The position numbers were made by a program, and so were the translations under genes. Below are positions 20,248-31,663 of a DNA stretch of 64,000 nt, piece after piece. Position 1 is the stretch's first letter. Every line of letters starts with the position of its first letter. Source of the DNA: Liolophura sinensis (Eukaryota; Mollusca; Polyplacophora; Chitonida; Chitonidae); NCBI RefSeq assembly GCF_032854445.1, contig NC_088302.1, positions 12,891,338 to 12,955,337 on the forward strand. The letters run 5' to 3'. The notes under the pieces were generated by a model. That model did not search any database. It had not been told where the DNA came from and saw nothing but the letters and a program-made list of their open reading frames with translations.

Positions 20248-22424
20248 CTTTCCCGGGCGAGGGTGATTCAGGTGACAGCCGTGATAGTGGAACTAACACC
20301 CGTGGAATTGAAACACAGTAGGCCGTCCGTCGATATAGGCGAACCCGTCTACGGGGAGTTGTCGATCGCCGATCCGCTTCTCGGTGTGATTGAGTCGGTG
20401 ACGGATCGATACCCCCAGCTGCTGTGACTTCCAGTCCAGGAATTTTTCAGCCAGACGGGTGGCGGTGCCGGAGGGAACGAACTTCTCTCCGCCGTCCTGA
20501 CGGCGCCAACGGACGCAGTGACCTGCCGGCATAGGTGAGGCCAGGCAGTACAGGTACAGCGCGTTGGCATCGAATCCCACGATGCGCTGACACAGCTTTC
20601 CGCCACACCTCGTTCGTGGTAGCGGTGGAAAATGATACTCGGCCCACCCACGATGTTTTTCTTGAGGCAATCGTGCATGTCTTTGTCTTTCTCACCGACG
20701 AGGGTGAACACGGAGCGTAAATCATGGAATAAATAGCGGAGGGTAAGCCCTGGTATGCTGATGCAGTGTTTGAAGACATCCACATGCATGGTTCGGTAGA
20801 ACACCGACATCTTCTCCGCAGCCTCCATGAAGGGAATGACATCTAGGTTATTATACCACCGCAGCAAGTCTTTGACGGTCCGCATGCCGTGCTCTCGCCA
20901 CACCGTCTGTAAGGTCTTGTACTCTGCGTCCGTGCACGGCTGGTGGGTGAGATCATTGTGGAAAGCATGCTGCGGTGGCAGTGTGGTTTCCTCCAGCCGG
21001 GCCAGGGAGTCTATGCAGCTGTAACAAAATTTCCATTTGGTCACGTGACAGTCGTAAGCTTTCACCCACTTGTCGTAACTGTAATTCGGGGCCAGGTAAT
21101 TCCGAATGTCCAGAAATTTCAGCTGCGGTGTGGTGAGGGCCATGTGATTATTGTTCCGCTTAATCACATACTCCAAATCACCGCTCTGGACCAGGTGGGG
21201 GTAAAGCTGTTGTTTGATTAAGTTCAGGTCATAGTTACCCGAGTTAAAGCCGAGGACGGGGAGTTGGTCCATATAGGTCACGAATCTGTCCCGCACTCGG
21301 CGTGTGTAAGACGGTTTCTTCTCGTCGGGATCGATCCGCTCGTCTAAGGCGTCCAGGATGTAAGCATAACGCTCGTGGAGATAGGCGCTACTGATCTCGC
21401 TGATGGTGTTGAGGTAAGCCATCATGTCCTCGACGAGTGCCTGGGGATCGCCGGTGGAGATGAAACACACGGGCTGGTCGTAATCCGGTACATTAGAGTT
21501 GACGCTGACACTCATGGGGATGTGTTGAGCCGTCCATTCCGTCGAGGCAGTCGCCGCATCGTCCACCGGGTTCACCGGAGCCAAGTACGCCTCAACGGGA
21601 AGATGCCGTCGTCACCATCCTGGAGTTCGATCCCCATGTCCGCCAACGTTTCGAAAATGGTGGGCCGATTGCGGAAGACACCCCCCGGGTACCAGGTTGG
21701 CCTGGTCTAGATGGACGGCCAGACACCGAAACAAACACAAATAGTCCCTGTACGGACCGTTATTTCCACCCACCAACGTGTGTAGCCCCTTGTTTCCTTT
21801 CAGGTAAGAGGGTAACGTTACCCCACCTTTACCGATAGGCTGATGCGGCAGTTTGTGGACGAAAAACAGCACGTTGGTGATGAGGTCGACGGTCCATTTC
21901 GTATTGGGGCGTTGTTTTTGGGCCCAGGTAAGCGGATCTTGGGTGAGGAGATGCTGGGTGTGGAATCCTCGCAGGTCAGCCCGACTCGCCACGCGGTACG
22001 GTGCGTTGAGTACTCGGGTGTTGTTGGTGCTCGGGTAATAATACCGCACCTGGCCCGTCTCTTTGTGGCGGAGGATATATCCAAAACTGTAATTGATAGT
22101 AAAAGCAGTCGGCTGGTCTTCGTAAATCTCGTCTACAAAGGCTGGGATAGCACCGAGATCACTCAGTCGGTAATTATAACAGTCTTGAATTGGTTTGTGG
22201 CGATGGAAATGCGTCCTGATCGATCGCCAATGCCGCTGGTACAACTCCCGCACGTCACTGTCACGGCTCGGCAAGACAGCCTCGTGAGGTTGCACTGGGT
22301 CGGGCTCGAACTGGCTCGTTGGAGTTATTTTCTTTTCTTCTTCTTTCAGCGAGGCATCCCCCGCTAAACTCACTTGAGCTTTACTCATTGGGGTAGTGGT
22401 AGATGAAACAGGTCTCTGTAACAT
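20248..22424 (-). pseudogene. Polinton PolB, copy B, partial and broken
   Basis: N-terminal and exonuclease regions plus the start of the palm, on the - strand, from the ATG at 22424 (MLQRPVSSTTTPM, the same as copy A). The Exo segment FNSGNYDLNLIKQQL and the later GMRTVKDLLRWYNNLDV segment are nearly identical to copy A. Coverage of the N-terminal region differs between the two copies, so neither represents the full original. It has a few breaks and ends at the piggyBac junction. Confidence 0.9.
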
Positions 22425-22768
22425 AGAAGGGTGTGGACGTTATAACCAAACCCTAGACATACTCTATATACATACTATTGTACATATGTGCATATGTACG
22501 TATGTTCCGCTAAAAAAATTTATATAATACATATAATACATAGGAACCATTCGGATAGATAGCAACCCTAGCATGACACACTGACACACTGACCCATACT
22601 ATTGGTGATCGTCTCAAGGATGGTAAATGAGTGCCCGATTTAAATAACAAGAAATCATAATTAATTTTCATGGGTTATTGTAAATTAAGTGAAATAAAGT
22701 AATACAATGTTTTTAAATGAATTGTGACATAAGTTTGCTTTACACAAATATGAACTAAATGAAATAAA

Positions 22769-22813
<45 letters not shown>

Positions 22814-23432
22814 TGATACAATTGTTAACTCTGCAAAACCCCCTATACAGTTTTGGAACAAAAAATAAAGAAAATTACCATATATTACTCTTTCCAGACA
22901 CGTATTGTCGTTTGACATTTAGAGTTATGCCCCTTATTTCCATTATTCCAACAAAAGTAGTTGCCCCTGCTAAGCGTATTCCATCAGGAGTTATCCCCCT
23001 TGTTTACATACATTTGACATCGCACATTCGTGGGTTTCTACTACGAAATACATAAGGAAATATCCTCTAAGCTACTCAAGCTTTCTATCTAGCTTTACTG
23101 GAGTTACAAACTATTAAAAGACACAACCATCCTTAAATATATTGAACTAAAACTACTGTTATTTCAATAAGAAATCTAGCGATCTCAGCTGTGAATAATC
23201 ATTTTGAGCAATGAAATGCAGCATGTCTTATTGCATATGATCCAGTAAAGAAGTTTTTTTTATACTTTTCATATACTGTTACAAACATGTAACATGCGAT
23301 AGCTCTTACTGTCTTCAATTAACTTTCAAGAAGCAAAGCGGGTTCAGGAAAGAAAGAAAGAAGACATCTAAGCCTACAATGACCACTTATTCAATTGACA
23401 CTTATACACGTAGAAATCACAACCACCAGCCG
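22425..23432. other. Polinton spacer between PolB and RING genes, with (TA)n
   Basis: No gene is seen. About 22430-23117 is the inverted counterpart of 1-690; homology is lost at 23117 only because copy A runs out at the window edge. The (TA)n run is at about 22770-22812. 22573-22594 carries the TGACACAC repeat ending TGACCC that recurs in other element gaps. A short TA run is at 23445-23460. Confidence 0.65.
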
Positions 23433-23737
23433 ATGTATTAGACATATATATATATATATATAAGATATATACATAGCAGGCGAGTTGAACACAACCCCGG
23501 CTGACAACAATGTAGCGTCACGCGCACAGCTCTGGCGGGCTGATGATTGTGTATGAAACGGGCAGGAGAAAAACATAAAAGCCCGCTCGCACTGATCATC
23601 CAATCAGTGGGCTGATAATTCATTTTGTCGTGCTTTCGCCCAGGCTAGGGTTGTTAGTATATATAACATAACCGCGGGTTTGAGTTGATCAGACTGTTAC
23701 GGAGTTTGCTTGACTTCAGTTTGCTATTTTCCACACT
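23433..23737 (+). promoter_or_regulatory. Promoter module of the RING gene
   Basis: TATATATAA at 23658-23666 lies 33 bases before the A of a TCAGACT initiator-like site (A at 23691), about 46 bases ahead of the first ATG (23738). Upstream, about 23433-23545 is a block (GCAGGCGAGTTGAACACAAC, then GACAACAATGTAGCGTCACG) repeated at 25515-25620. TATA plus initiator spacing fits an RNA polymerase II core promoter. Inferred from sequence only. Confidence 0.55.
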
Positions 23738-24832
23738 ATGGACCGTCGATTCCACGATTTTTTGGGGAGTGCCGGGGAGGGGCAATAGGATGATAGTGAT
23801 GAAGACCAGTCTTCTTCTAACCATAACCAGGATGAAGAACCATGGACGCCGTCACCCCCGGCCTCCCCAATCATCATCCCGGATACTCCACCACCCCAGG
23901 GGAGCAACACCACACCCAACGGGGAGGAAAGAGACCTCCGCCCCTGCCCCTGCCCGCGGTGCGTAGATAGGAGAGCGGGTAGGAGAGTGGGGGTGGGGCG
24001 AGGAAATTACGTCAATAGACTCCAGGAAATGATCACCAGCGGAGAGACGGTCGCCGCCGCCACCACCACCACCACCACCACCACCCCAGAAACACCCCGC
24101 CTCACACAAACGCTCATGGAGCGGTTTACGACGCGGAGGGATCCCGTGGGGCGGGGTATTGGCCGGGGACTCCCCCGGCAACTGAATCTGGAGGACGGGA
24201 GTTCTTCACCTGTACCATCACCTACACCACGGTCACCTGGGTGGTTGACAGCACGCCGGGGTCGGGCACGAGCCCGTCCTACAGCTCGTGTCCCACCCCA
24301 CCCACGGGACACCCGCCGTGAGGATGAGAGCCAGTTGCCATCACCCCTAGCCCAGGCTTTGCCTTCTACCCCGGTTAGGGAAGTAGGGGCGGTTAGAGCT
24401 CACCCCAACATGACATTTCGCACAACAGAAATTGGAAACCACAATTATCTAACTGCAGAGGAGCGCAACACCCTGGTTAGAGATGTAGAAGACCGGTTAA
24501 GAGCTCAACCGCCCCTACAATGGTTTCTCATCCCCGCGGCGGTAGGAGGCTTACCATTAACACCAACTCCACGCGAGTCAACAGCAGCAGCAGCACCACC
24601 TGTCTCACCTGGGCCGGGCGCAGGTGAGGGGCTTGCGGCATCCCCACAGGGTAGGGGACAGGTATCCGACGGTTTTCCGACATGTCGGATTTGCTATGAG
24701 AGACCGTCGAGTGCATGCCTCCTACCCTGCGGTCATGCGGCGATCTGTCTCACCTGTGCCCGCAGACTTGACCCACAGCAGTGTCCCTTCTGTAATTTGT
24801 ATATTTTACGTGTTGTTCGTTTATTTTATTAA
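23738..24832 (+). CDS. RING-finger protein carried by Polinton copy B
   Basis: The C-terminal RING domain is clear: CRICYERPSSACLLPCGHAA, then CLTCARRL and CPFC, a C3HC4 pattern with a short spacer, like the RING of IAP and other E3 ubiquitin ligases. The reading frame covering the domain is open from at least 23987 to the stop at 24832; its true start is not resolved and the copy may be broken upstream. The middle is Pro/Arg/Thr-rich with a run of Thr (CAC repeats near 24060) and no BIR repeat. It lies between the PolB spacer and a histone-type 3' end. IAP or RING-like genes are known as cargo of related viruses; a role in blocking cell death or modifying host proteins is inferred only. Confidence 0.72.
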
Positions 24833-24884
24833 TTGTATATCTCGTTTTTTTAATCGTTTTCATGTGAATTTGTTTGTTAAAAAA

Positions 24885-24998
24885 CAAGAAAAAAAAAAAA
24901 AAAAAAACAGCTGGCTGTTTAAAAAAAAAAAAAAAATGGCTGTTTAAAAAAGAAAAAAAGAAACATGGCTGTTTAAAAAAAGAAAAAAAGAAACAGCA
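24885..24998. repeat. A-rich tandem repeat, TGGCTGTTTAAAAAAAG units
   Basis: Three to four imperfect copies of a unit of about 30 bp made of TGGCTGTTT followed by an A-rich tract, between the RING stop codon and the histone-type stem-loop. It is probably 3' untranslated sequence. Confidence 0.75.
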
Positions 24999-25008
24999 CT
25001 TTTCCAAC

Positions 25009-25044
25009 GGCCCTTTTCAGGGCCACCCAACTCTTCCGAAAGAG
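25009..25044 (+). terminator. Histone-type mRNA 3' end after the RING gene
   Basis: 25009-25024 reads GGCCCTTTTCAGGGCC: a perfect 6-bp stem with a TTTC loop, followed at once by ACCCAACTCTT and a CCGAAAGAG element at 25036-25044. This matches animal replication-dependent histone genes at every recognised position (stem, loop, ACCCA, U7-type purine element). The same arrangement follows PolB in copy A at 4406-4446, and similarity continues to about 25135. It lies about 175 bases after the RING stop codon. Confidence 0.85.
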
Positions 25045-25249
25045 TACTTTCTCAATCTAAGCACTAAAAAAAAAAGAAAGAAAAGAAACCCCACACCAGA
25101 CACAGTCTTCCCATTTTTTTAATTGTACAATTGTACTTGTTCTGATATTTTTTTTTATCGCAAATCCTCTTCCTAAACTTCTGCTCCACTTAATTCATAC
25201 CTAAAACTTAAGAGTTACTTAAAACTTTGCCTAATTCACACCCAGCCTG

Positions 25250-26230
25250 AAACAAACAAACCACTGTTTTCTCTATTTATCTATCTATATCTATACCCCA
25301 TATACTGTTATACTGTTATACTGTACTCTAGTCTACTACACGCTATATCACGCTAGTCTATACACATACACCCCGCGGTGTGGAAAAAACCCACCAAATT
25401 TTCTTGTGTATATGTATAATGTATTGGTGTTACTTATGTATTTTCAATGCAGGCTGGTTGGGAGGTCGGCAGGCAGGTCAGTCGGTGCAGTCGGTGTAGG
25501 GTAGGCTTGTCAGTATTAGACATATATTACATATATACATAGCAGGCGAGGTGAACACAACCCCGGGTGACAACAATGTAGCGTCACGCGCACAGCTCTG
25601 CCAGGCACTGCCAGGCTTGGGATTCTGGATGAAACGCGCGGGAAAATGTAGCCGAGATGGATATATGAAAACACGCCCGCCAATGATACATCACTTTTAG
25701 TGCTCTCACTTAGGCCCGCGCCCCGCGTTTCCCTCCAACTTTACATAGACAGTGGATCCAAAACTGAATTCAAGCAATCTCCGTATCAGTCTGATGCATA
25801 CACTCGCCTTGTCTACACGGACAACAAACCAGGATTATAACGCTCTGCTGGTTTTGTTAGTTCTTTGTGGGTTCTTTCATACAATCGACCCGTCGAATAT
25901 TCCGGCCTAGAGGCACGCGCGTAAATGACCCAGAAAATAAATAACATTCTTGATGAGAATCAAAAGGTATATAACCGACCCGTTAGTAGGTCACTCAGCC
26001 CGAGCAGGACACAATGACTCGATCGCCGTACATGTTTGTTTACATATGACGATGTCATAACAGACATCATAATACATTATAATGCATTGTCACCAGTCAA
26101 GGCAGGGGAAAGGGAGAAAGGGATATGATGACGTCATAACATACAGCATAATACATTGTCACCACCCAAGACAGGGAGAACGGGTGAAAGGGGAAAAGTG
26201 TGAGGAATGCGTGGGAGGTTTGTGGTGGCT
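25250..26230. other. Polinton B intergenic region with repeated promoter-like modules
   Basis: 25320-25395 resembles the inner part of the terminal repeat (CACGCTAGTCTATACACATA, CCCCGCGGTGTGG). 25515-25640 is a second copy of the RING upstream module. TATATAA at 25968-25974 is followed about 25 bases later by TCACTC, a possible core promoter with no obvious frame behind it. The GTTAGTAGGTCACTCA block there recurs at about 26234. No gene is seen. Confidence 0.5.
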
Positions 26231-26307
26231 CGTGGGTTAGTAGGTCACTCAACCTGCTGCTTGGGGTGGAGAAAAATAAAATAAAATATAAAAAAAAAAG
26301 AACTTAC

Positions 26308-26739
26308 CGAGCCGTGTTTCCCACGTTGATGGGTCCGCCAATCCCACAACCGGTAGAAAGACTCCTCGCAGTCTTCGCAATGCCACACACGTTCTTTTTC
26401 GTTGTCATGGCGCTGTTGATGGCGGATCAAATTCGCCCGGCGAAAAAACGCCCGGTCACAGGTCGGACAGGTGAATCTTTTGTTTGTCTGGGGCTGGTGA
26501 TGCGTCCGCTGGTGCCGGAGCCAGTTATACCGCCGGGTAAAATGCTGGGCACACACCCGGCAAAAATATTTCTCCGTCTTCTTCTTTTCCTTAGCACCGT
26601 GTTGTGCTTTTTGGTGTCGTCGCCAGCTATCGCGTCGGGTGAATCCTCGATCGCACACCTCACAGGTAAATAGCTTCGCCGTCTTCTTCTCCTCCAACGT
26701 CTTCTTCTCCATATTAACCTCGAAATCCTCTTGATCCAT
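26308..26739 (-). CDS. Four-finger C2H2 zinc-finger protein of Polinton B (first coding exon)
   Basis: From ATG at 26739 (MDQEDFEVNMEKK) the frame encodes four C2H2 fingers in a row: FTCEVCDRGF...H, YFCRVCAQHF...H, FTCPTCDRAF...H and WHCEDCEESF...H, each ending RHQ/THQ-x-x-H style. After the last finger, at 26308, a GTAAGT donor follows (26302-26307, - strand) and the read-through sequence turns to low complexity, so the exon very likely ends there and the gene continues in an exon I cannot identify. It lies about 100 bp inside the terminal repeat and points inward. Probably a nuclear DNA-binding protein; its target is unknown. The exon looks whole. Confidence 0.72.
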
Positions 26740-26837
26740 CGTCGCTTGTTTACTCGGTCGCTCGATCGCTCGTTCGGTTGGTGTCTTCAGGTGAAGTGAT
26801 CTGCTACTGCTGCACCCGTCTTTTTGTACCTGAGACA

Positions 26838-27151
26838 CGCGGAAATTCACCACACGCTGATTGGTTCGTTTTTTCTTACGTAACCTCTTCTCGCACGCTG
26901 ATTGGTCCGTTTTGCGGGCCCCCCATTGGGCAGTTTTGGGGCAAATCCAGCTCACCCATTGGTCCGTTTTGGCGCCCGGGAGCCTTTTCGAGCTGTCCCA
27001 CTCGACTTTACAAGCCGACGTTTTGCCTCTTTTTTTTTCTCTCTTTTTTCCTTATACTGTTATACGGTTTTACTGTACACTATATCACACTAGTCTATAC
27101 ACATACCCCCCGCGGCGTGGGAAAAACCCACAACTGAGGGGTGACGTCACT
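26838..27151. repeat. Polinton copy B outer terminal repeat
   Basis: Matches 12034-12337. It sits directly upstream of the C2H2 gene, so it probably supplies its promoter: inverted CCAAT boxes (ATTGGT) near 26858, 26901 and 26955 and a CRE-like TGACGTCA at the tip. The outermost base is the T at 27151, giving an AGT start read inward. Adjacent H sequence TATAAC may be one half of a 6-bp target duplication; the other half is not available. Confidence 0.83.
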
Positions 27152-27153
27152 GT

Positions 27154-30100
27154 TATAAAGTTCATGTTTTACACATAAAGGCAAACGTTAACCAAATCGT
27201 TAAAGCACCTTGAAATACACACATGAAAGTTTGAGTAAGGACATTTTCTGGTTAACGTTGATCTTCATACTGTAAATTAGAAACATTGTGCATGGTTTGT
27301 ATGAAAAATTGGCGTTTTTGATCGAGAGTGCATTTTTGGTGAGCTAAAAAGGCAACCATCTCTTTTATGGCCATATAACTTTTACGGGTGCTTCGACCAA
27401 GATTTATACACCTGATTTGGAAATTTACAGGAACGTGATTTGGTTTTGAAATTTGCACTTCCTTACCTCTCACTGATTCACCGCCTTTCCGTACTAGTTT
27501 CTCTACAAAAAAAATTTTCAGGGGTTTTACGTATTTCAGGCTTACTAACCCTACAGGCACCACGACTAACGTTTACGTCTATGATCGCTTCGTGAAACCG
27601 GAGCCTGGCCCCGGAAACAGAAAGCGATCTTAGACTTGAGTCAATATTTCAGATCACTTTGAAATTGTTATTTCTAACGTAACAAGGTCAACATATTGCT
27701 TAACAACATAAATTTTGGGCAAGTTATTGTAAAACAAAATTAAGAAAAGGAGCATACCAAGTTCAATGACATTTTGACTTAAGTCTAAGATTGCTTCGTG
27801 ATTGCTTCCCTGTGAGAGGGGAAAATTCCACAAAGCCATTCCTGACTTGAGTCAAAACATGAAACCTCTTCACAGTGGTTAACTTTTGATGGTTAATCCT
27901 TCCCTGGGATCACGAAGCTGTCTTATTCTTAGGTCAGACTTAATTTTAATTTGTCGTGTTATTCATGAACTTACACTTGAACATACATGTTTCATTTCTG
28001 TCACGTGTGCCTAAGAGTAAGACGCCGCTTAGTACTGAAATAAACATCCTTAAGGTGAGTCTAAATTTTAGCGTAGTAAACTGTTTTCAAGTTAAGACTA
28101 AGTCTGACTTGACCCTAAGATAGCTTCGTGATCCTGGGTCCAGATTGCTTGTGTAAGTACTTCGTTTCAAGATAGAAAAACGAGTGGCCAATCAAGGTAC
28201 AAATCATTTTCCCAAACTTCAGACGAAATATTTGTTGGTCAAAAATTCGTTCTATCCAGCATATTTTTGCCTATGTTTTTCTCTTTTATAGCCTCCTTAT
28301 GGACATTGTTGAACGCTGTGAGATTAAGCTGAATTCTGTGTATTTCTTGTCTGTTGACTTACTAGACCACAAGCTGTATAATGAACCGTATTGACTGGCT
28401 CATAAATCATACTGCTCCAGACTTGTTCTTACTGCCACGTCTCCGCATCACCATAAAGCACATATATATATATTATCGTTTCAGTGGCCATGCAAAGAAG
28501 GACAAAGTACCGAATCCGACCGCCTTTCTTCAGGCAGCTCCATGTCTATGAACAATCAGTGCGGGGAACGTGACAGACGGAACTGGCTGATACAACGGGA
28601 CAGCATTAATCTGTTCTCTTGTGATCGAAAGAAAGGTAACTCTCACAACTGGATGCCTTCTCGCATATATTTGTCGGCGTGAAGTCAAATGCAAAACGTA
28701 CGGAATTGACTCCAAAGTTGGAACGGCGCGATTACAGTGTGTCATCACAGCGAGTCTCACGACATACTCACTATGTTACCGTACATAGATATTCTGCTCA
28801 CAAATATATCATTACAAAACTTCTGCTTTCATGATCTTCAATACCCTCATAATATTCCGAAGGATAACAACAGTGTCTGCAGACGAGACTCGATAAGTAA
28901 CACACTTACTCTGTAACTGAAGGCAGTTTCGTTGACAAGGCTTTCTTAGAATTAGAGAGCTACGTGTATGCTATGCGACAACCAGAAAGGAGGGAATTTG
29001 CGAGTAATTATATATAATAGGATGCTGACTAGGTTTTCTAGTATGACCAGTACCGTTAAGTTAAGCATAGTTATTAATTACCCTGAAATTCAAGAGAGGA
29101 GAGAATTTAAGCAAAAATTCATGTTCTGTGTCATCTTTGGTGAGTCTTTTTCTCGTATAGACTGTGAGGTGGAAAATCCTATGAACACAGTTCGCTCACT
29201 TTTATCAAACTGTATGAACAGTTTTTATAAAATGTGGTCAAATTCACATTTTGAAAAACAGATTAACACAGATTCTGTAGATACGTATCTAACAATCTGT
29301 TTACTAGTTTTATCAAAGTACAAGAGAGAGAACTTGCGTTGATAATTGTGTTCCTGTTGATTGTGTTAGAAACAATTCTGCTAAACCAGAACCTAGCCTC
29401 CCCAACACACACACACATCCCATCAATGAATAAAAATGCTTCCTGTTGATTCTATCATAAACCACTGTGCTAAACCATGACCACCCCCCCCCCCCCCTTC
29501 CATCCCCACACTTACCCCCGTTTCTACTGGTCATCACTATTCCTGTAAGTGGCTTGGATCAGACCATCAATTGTTAAGAAATGTTTCCTGTGGATTTGTC
29601 AGAGGTCTACTTTCAAGGACTCGAGGATAAGTCTCAGGTGCATTTATGTTCGTAATATCATCACCTCTGTCATCTCACAGAGTGAATTTATGGATTTTAA
29701 TCTTCATATAGACGTTAGACAAATCATTATTCTTAGCTTACTTGATAGATACAATCAGTTTAAATCGAACACGTGTTATAAATGTCTGCATTTACAATTA
29801 TTTAACCAGTATTATATATTTGTTTTCACGTTCATATGAAAGAAAGTAATTCACGTCTTCCCGTCATTTAAAAATGATGTTATAGGGAGGTAATACAAAA
29901 CTGTCTTTGACGTAATGCAGACTATTTTTGACGGAAAAGGGTTATTAAAAAATAAAAGACAATGTGGTTTACTTAAATATCCAACCTAATGAATATGACA
30001 ATACCCTACTGATTTTCTTACCGATACATTCTCAAAATTATTATTTCCCTCCCAGTTACAGTGTACCGACACCAGACACGGCTCCCCAACCAAACAGAAT

Positions 30101-30400
30101 ACACAGTACACAAATGACACACCACCCAGTGACAGAAGCAGTATACTGACTTCAGACAAGACGAAAATATACCGCTCTGTCACAGTCACAGTACACCGAC
30201 AACAAACAAGACGCACCGCCCAGTCACAGCATACTGACACCAAACAAGGCGCAGCATGTACCCTGTCACAGTATAGGCCGACAAGAAACAAGATACAGCA
30301 CCCAGTCACAGAACACTGACTCCAGACAAGGCGCAGCACCTAGTCACAGTGTACTCACACCAAACAAGACGCAGCATCCACGTTGTCACAGTAGAAACAT
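27154..30400 (-). repeat. Host repeat block H, arm B (inverted partner of 12600-15936)
   Basis: Reverse-complement match to arm A, entered at TATAAAGTTCATG (27154) and running to the minisatellite. It contains the same TCACGAAGC-type units and the duplicate of the 76-codon frame (28530-28760). Small insertions and deletions separate the arms. No gene is seen. Confidence 0.85.
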
Positions 30401-30765
30401 AGTGACAACAGACGAGACACGCCACGCAGTCACGGTACACGGACTCCAGGCAAGACGCACCACCAAGTCACAGTATACTGATAAAAGACAAGACATATCT
30501 GTACCACGCAGTCACAGTGTACTGACACCATATATATGCATAACACAGTCAGAGTACAGTGGCACCAGACAAGACGCACCACCCACTCACAGTACAGTGG
30601 CACCTGACAAGACGTCCCACCCCGGCACACAGCACTGACACCAAACAAGACGCACCCCTCCTCCACAGTGTTCTGATGCTACGACACGCACAACCCAATC
30701 ACAGTGCTCTCACACCGGACGTGGCGCACAACAAAATCACAGTATACTGACATCAGACAAGACGC
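30055..30765. repeat. Minisatellite, CAGTATACTGACACCAGACA-like units
   Basis: Degenerate units of about 40-50 bp with the core CACAGTATACTGACACCA-ACAAGACGCACCACCCAGT. It is the inverted counterpart of 12640-12990 but about twice as long. Confidence 0.78.
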
Positions 30766-31663
30766 TCCACAGAGCCGTAATATAAGTAAAATATTCTTAA
30801 GCTGACGCAAAACACCAACAAATTAAACCAATATATACAGTTTAAGGCATACATGAGTATACATAAAATATGCTCTGAAATTTGAATGCACCAATTTTAA
30901 GGTGCACTTTCGTATACAAGTTGCGCATTTAAAAGCAGACACAGAAGTTTTAACTGAAAACAACAAAACAAAACCTTCTTAATTTTGCAAATCTATTGAT
31001 GTACTTTCATATGACCATACATAAAAATATCATGAAATCAAAATGCTCCAACTTAAGTCGTGTATCAGCAGACATGTACATAAATAATACTTTGTAGTCA
31101 ACATGCACCAATGTGCCAAAAATAACGCTCGGGACTGGATATGACTCAGTTCGCTTTAATGTTGGAAATGACGTGCTGTAAACAGACAGCCTCATCTGGG
31201 AACCCTCCATACAAGATCGCTGTAACACTGACCTCTCAAATTGCCAGTAAGTATTTAGCCATCAAAATTTGGTTAATTTTAGTTACTTATATTGTTTAAT
31301 GCCAGAAAAGGAGAAAAGTTCATTGTCAAAATATATCAAAATTAAATCAACGCCAGCAAACTTGTATGACTGGCAACATTCCATCGGAAAGGGTTTAACA
31401 CTTTTGTTTTACTTTCATTGCCGTGTATTTTACTTGTTTTTGTCGGGGGGGGGAGGGGGAGATGCAATAGTTCATTATCACTTATTAAACACTATGCAAA
31501 AACATCTAGAGATTTTACTCTCTTACTTAGCACTATAAGACGTTATCAAGTTGAAATTCCTGGATATGTGAAAGGTACAAAATGTAAAAATGTATCAATT
31601 TGTCGGTTAGATGAAGTTAAAAGAACCCTTTCGTCAGGTCTGCCAATGACTTACCAGCTTTAC

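Larger units (their letters stand above)
20248..27151 (-). mobile_element. Polinton copy B, inverted, partial
   Basis: The outer end is at 27151 (AGTGACGTCACC read on the - strand). Inward come the terminal repeat, a C2H2 gene, a RING gene (opposite strand), a spacer with (TA)n, and PolB cut at about 20248 next to the piggyBac remnant. Capsid, packaging and integrase genes are absent. PolB and the spacer are very similar to copy A, so both come from one recent family. The outer end interrupts H: the matching uninterrupted site is 15931-15936 in arm A. Broken and incomplete. Confidence 0.88.

Noticed and set aside
24874-25122. Lys-rich frame downstream of the RING gene
   Set aside because: Produced by A-rich tandem repeats in the 3' region and runs through the histone-type stem-loop.
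25968-26040. Core promoter driving a + strand gene near 26014
   Set aside because: The ATG that follows opens only a very short frame and no downstream exon is apparent, so only a weak note is kept in the intergenic entry.
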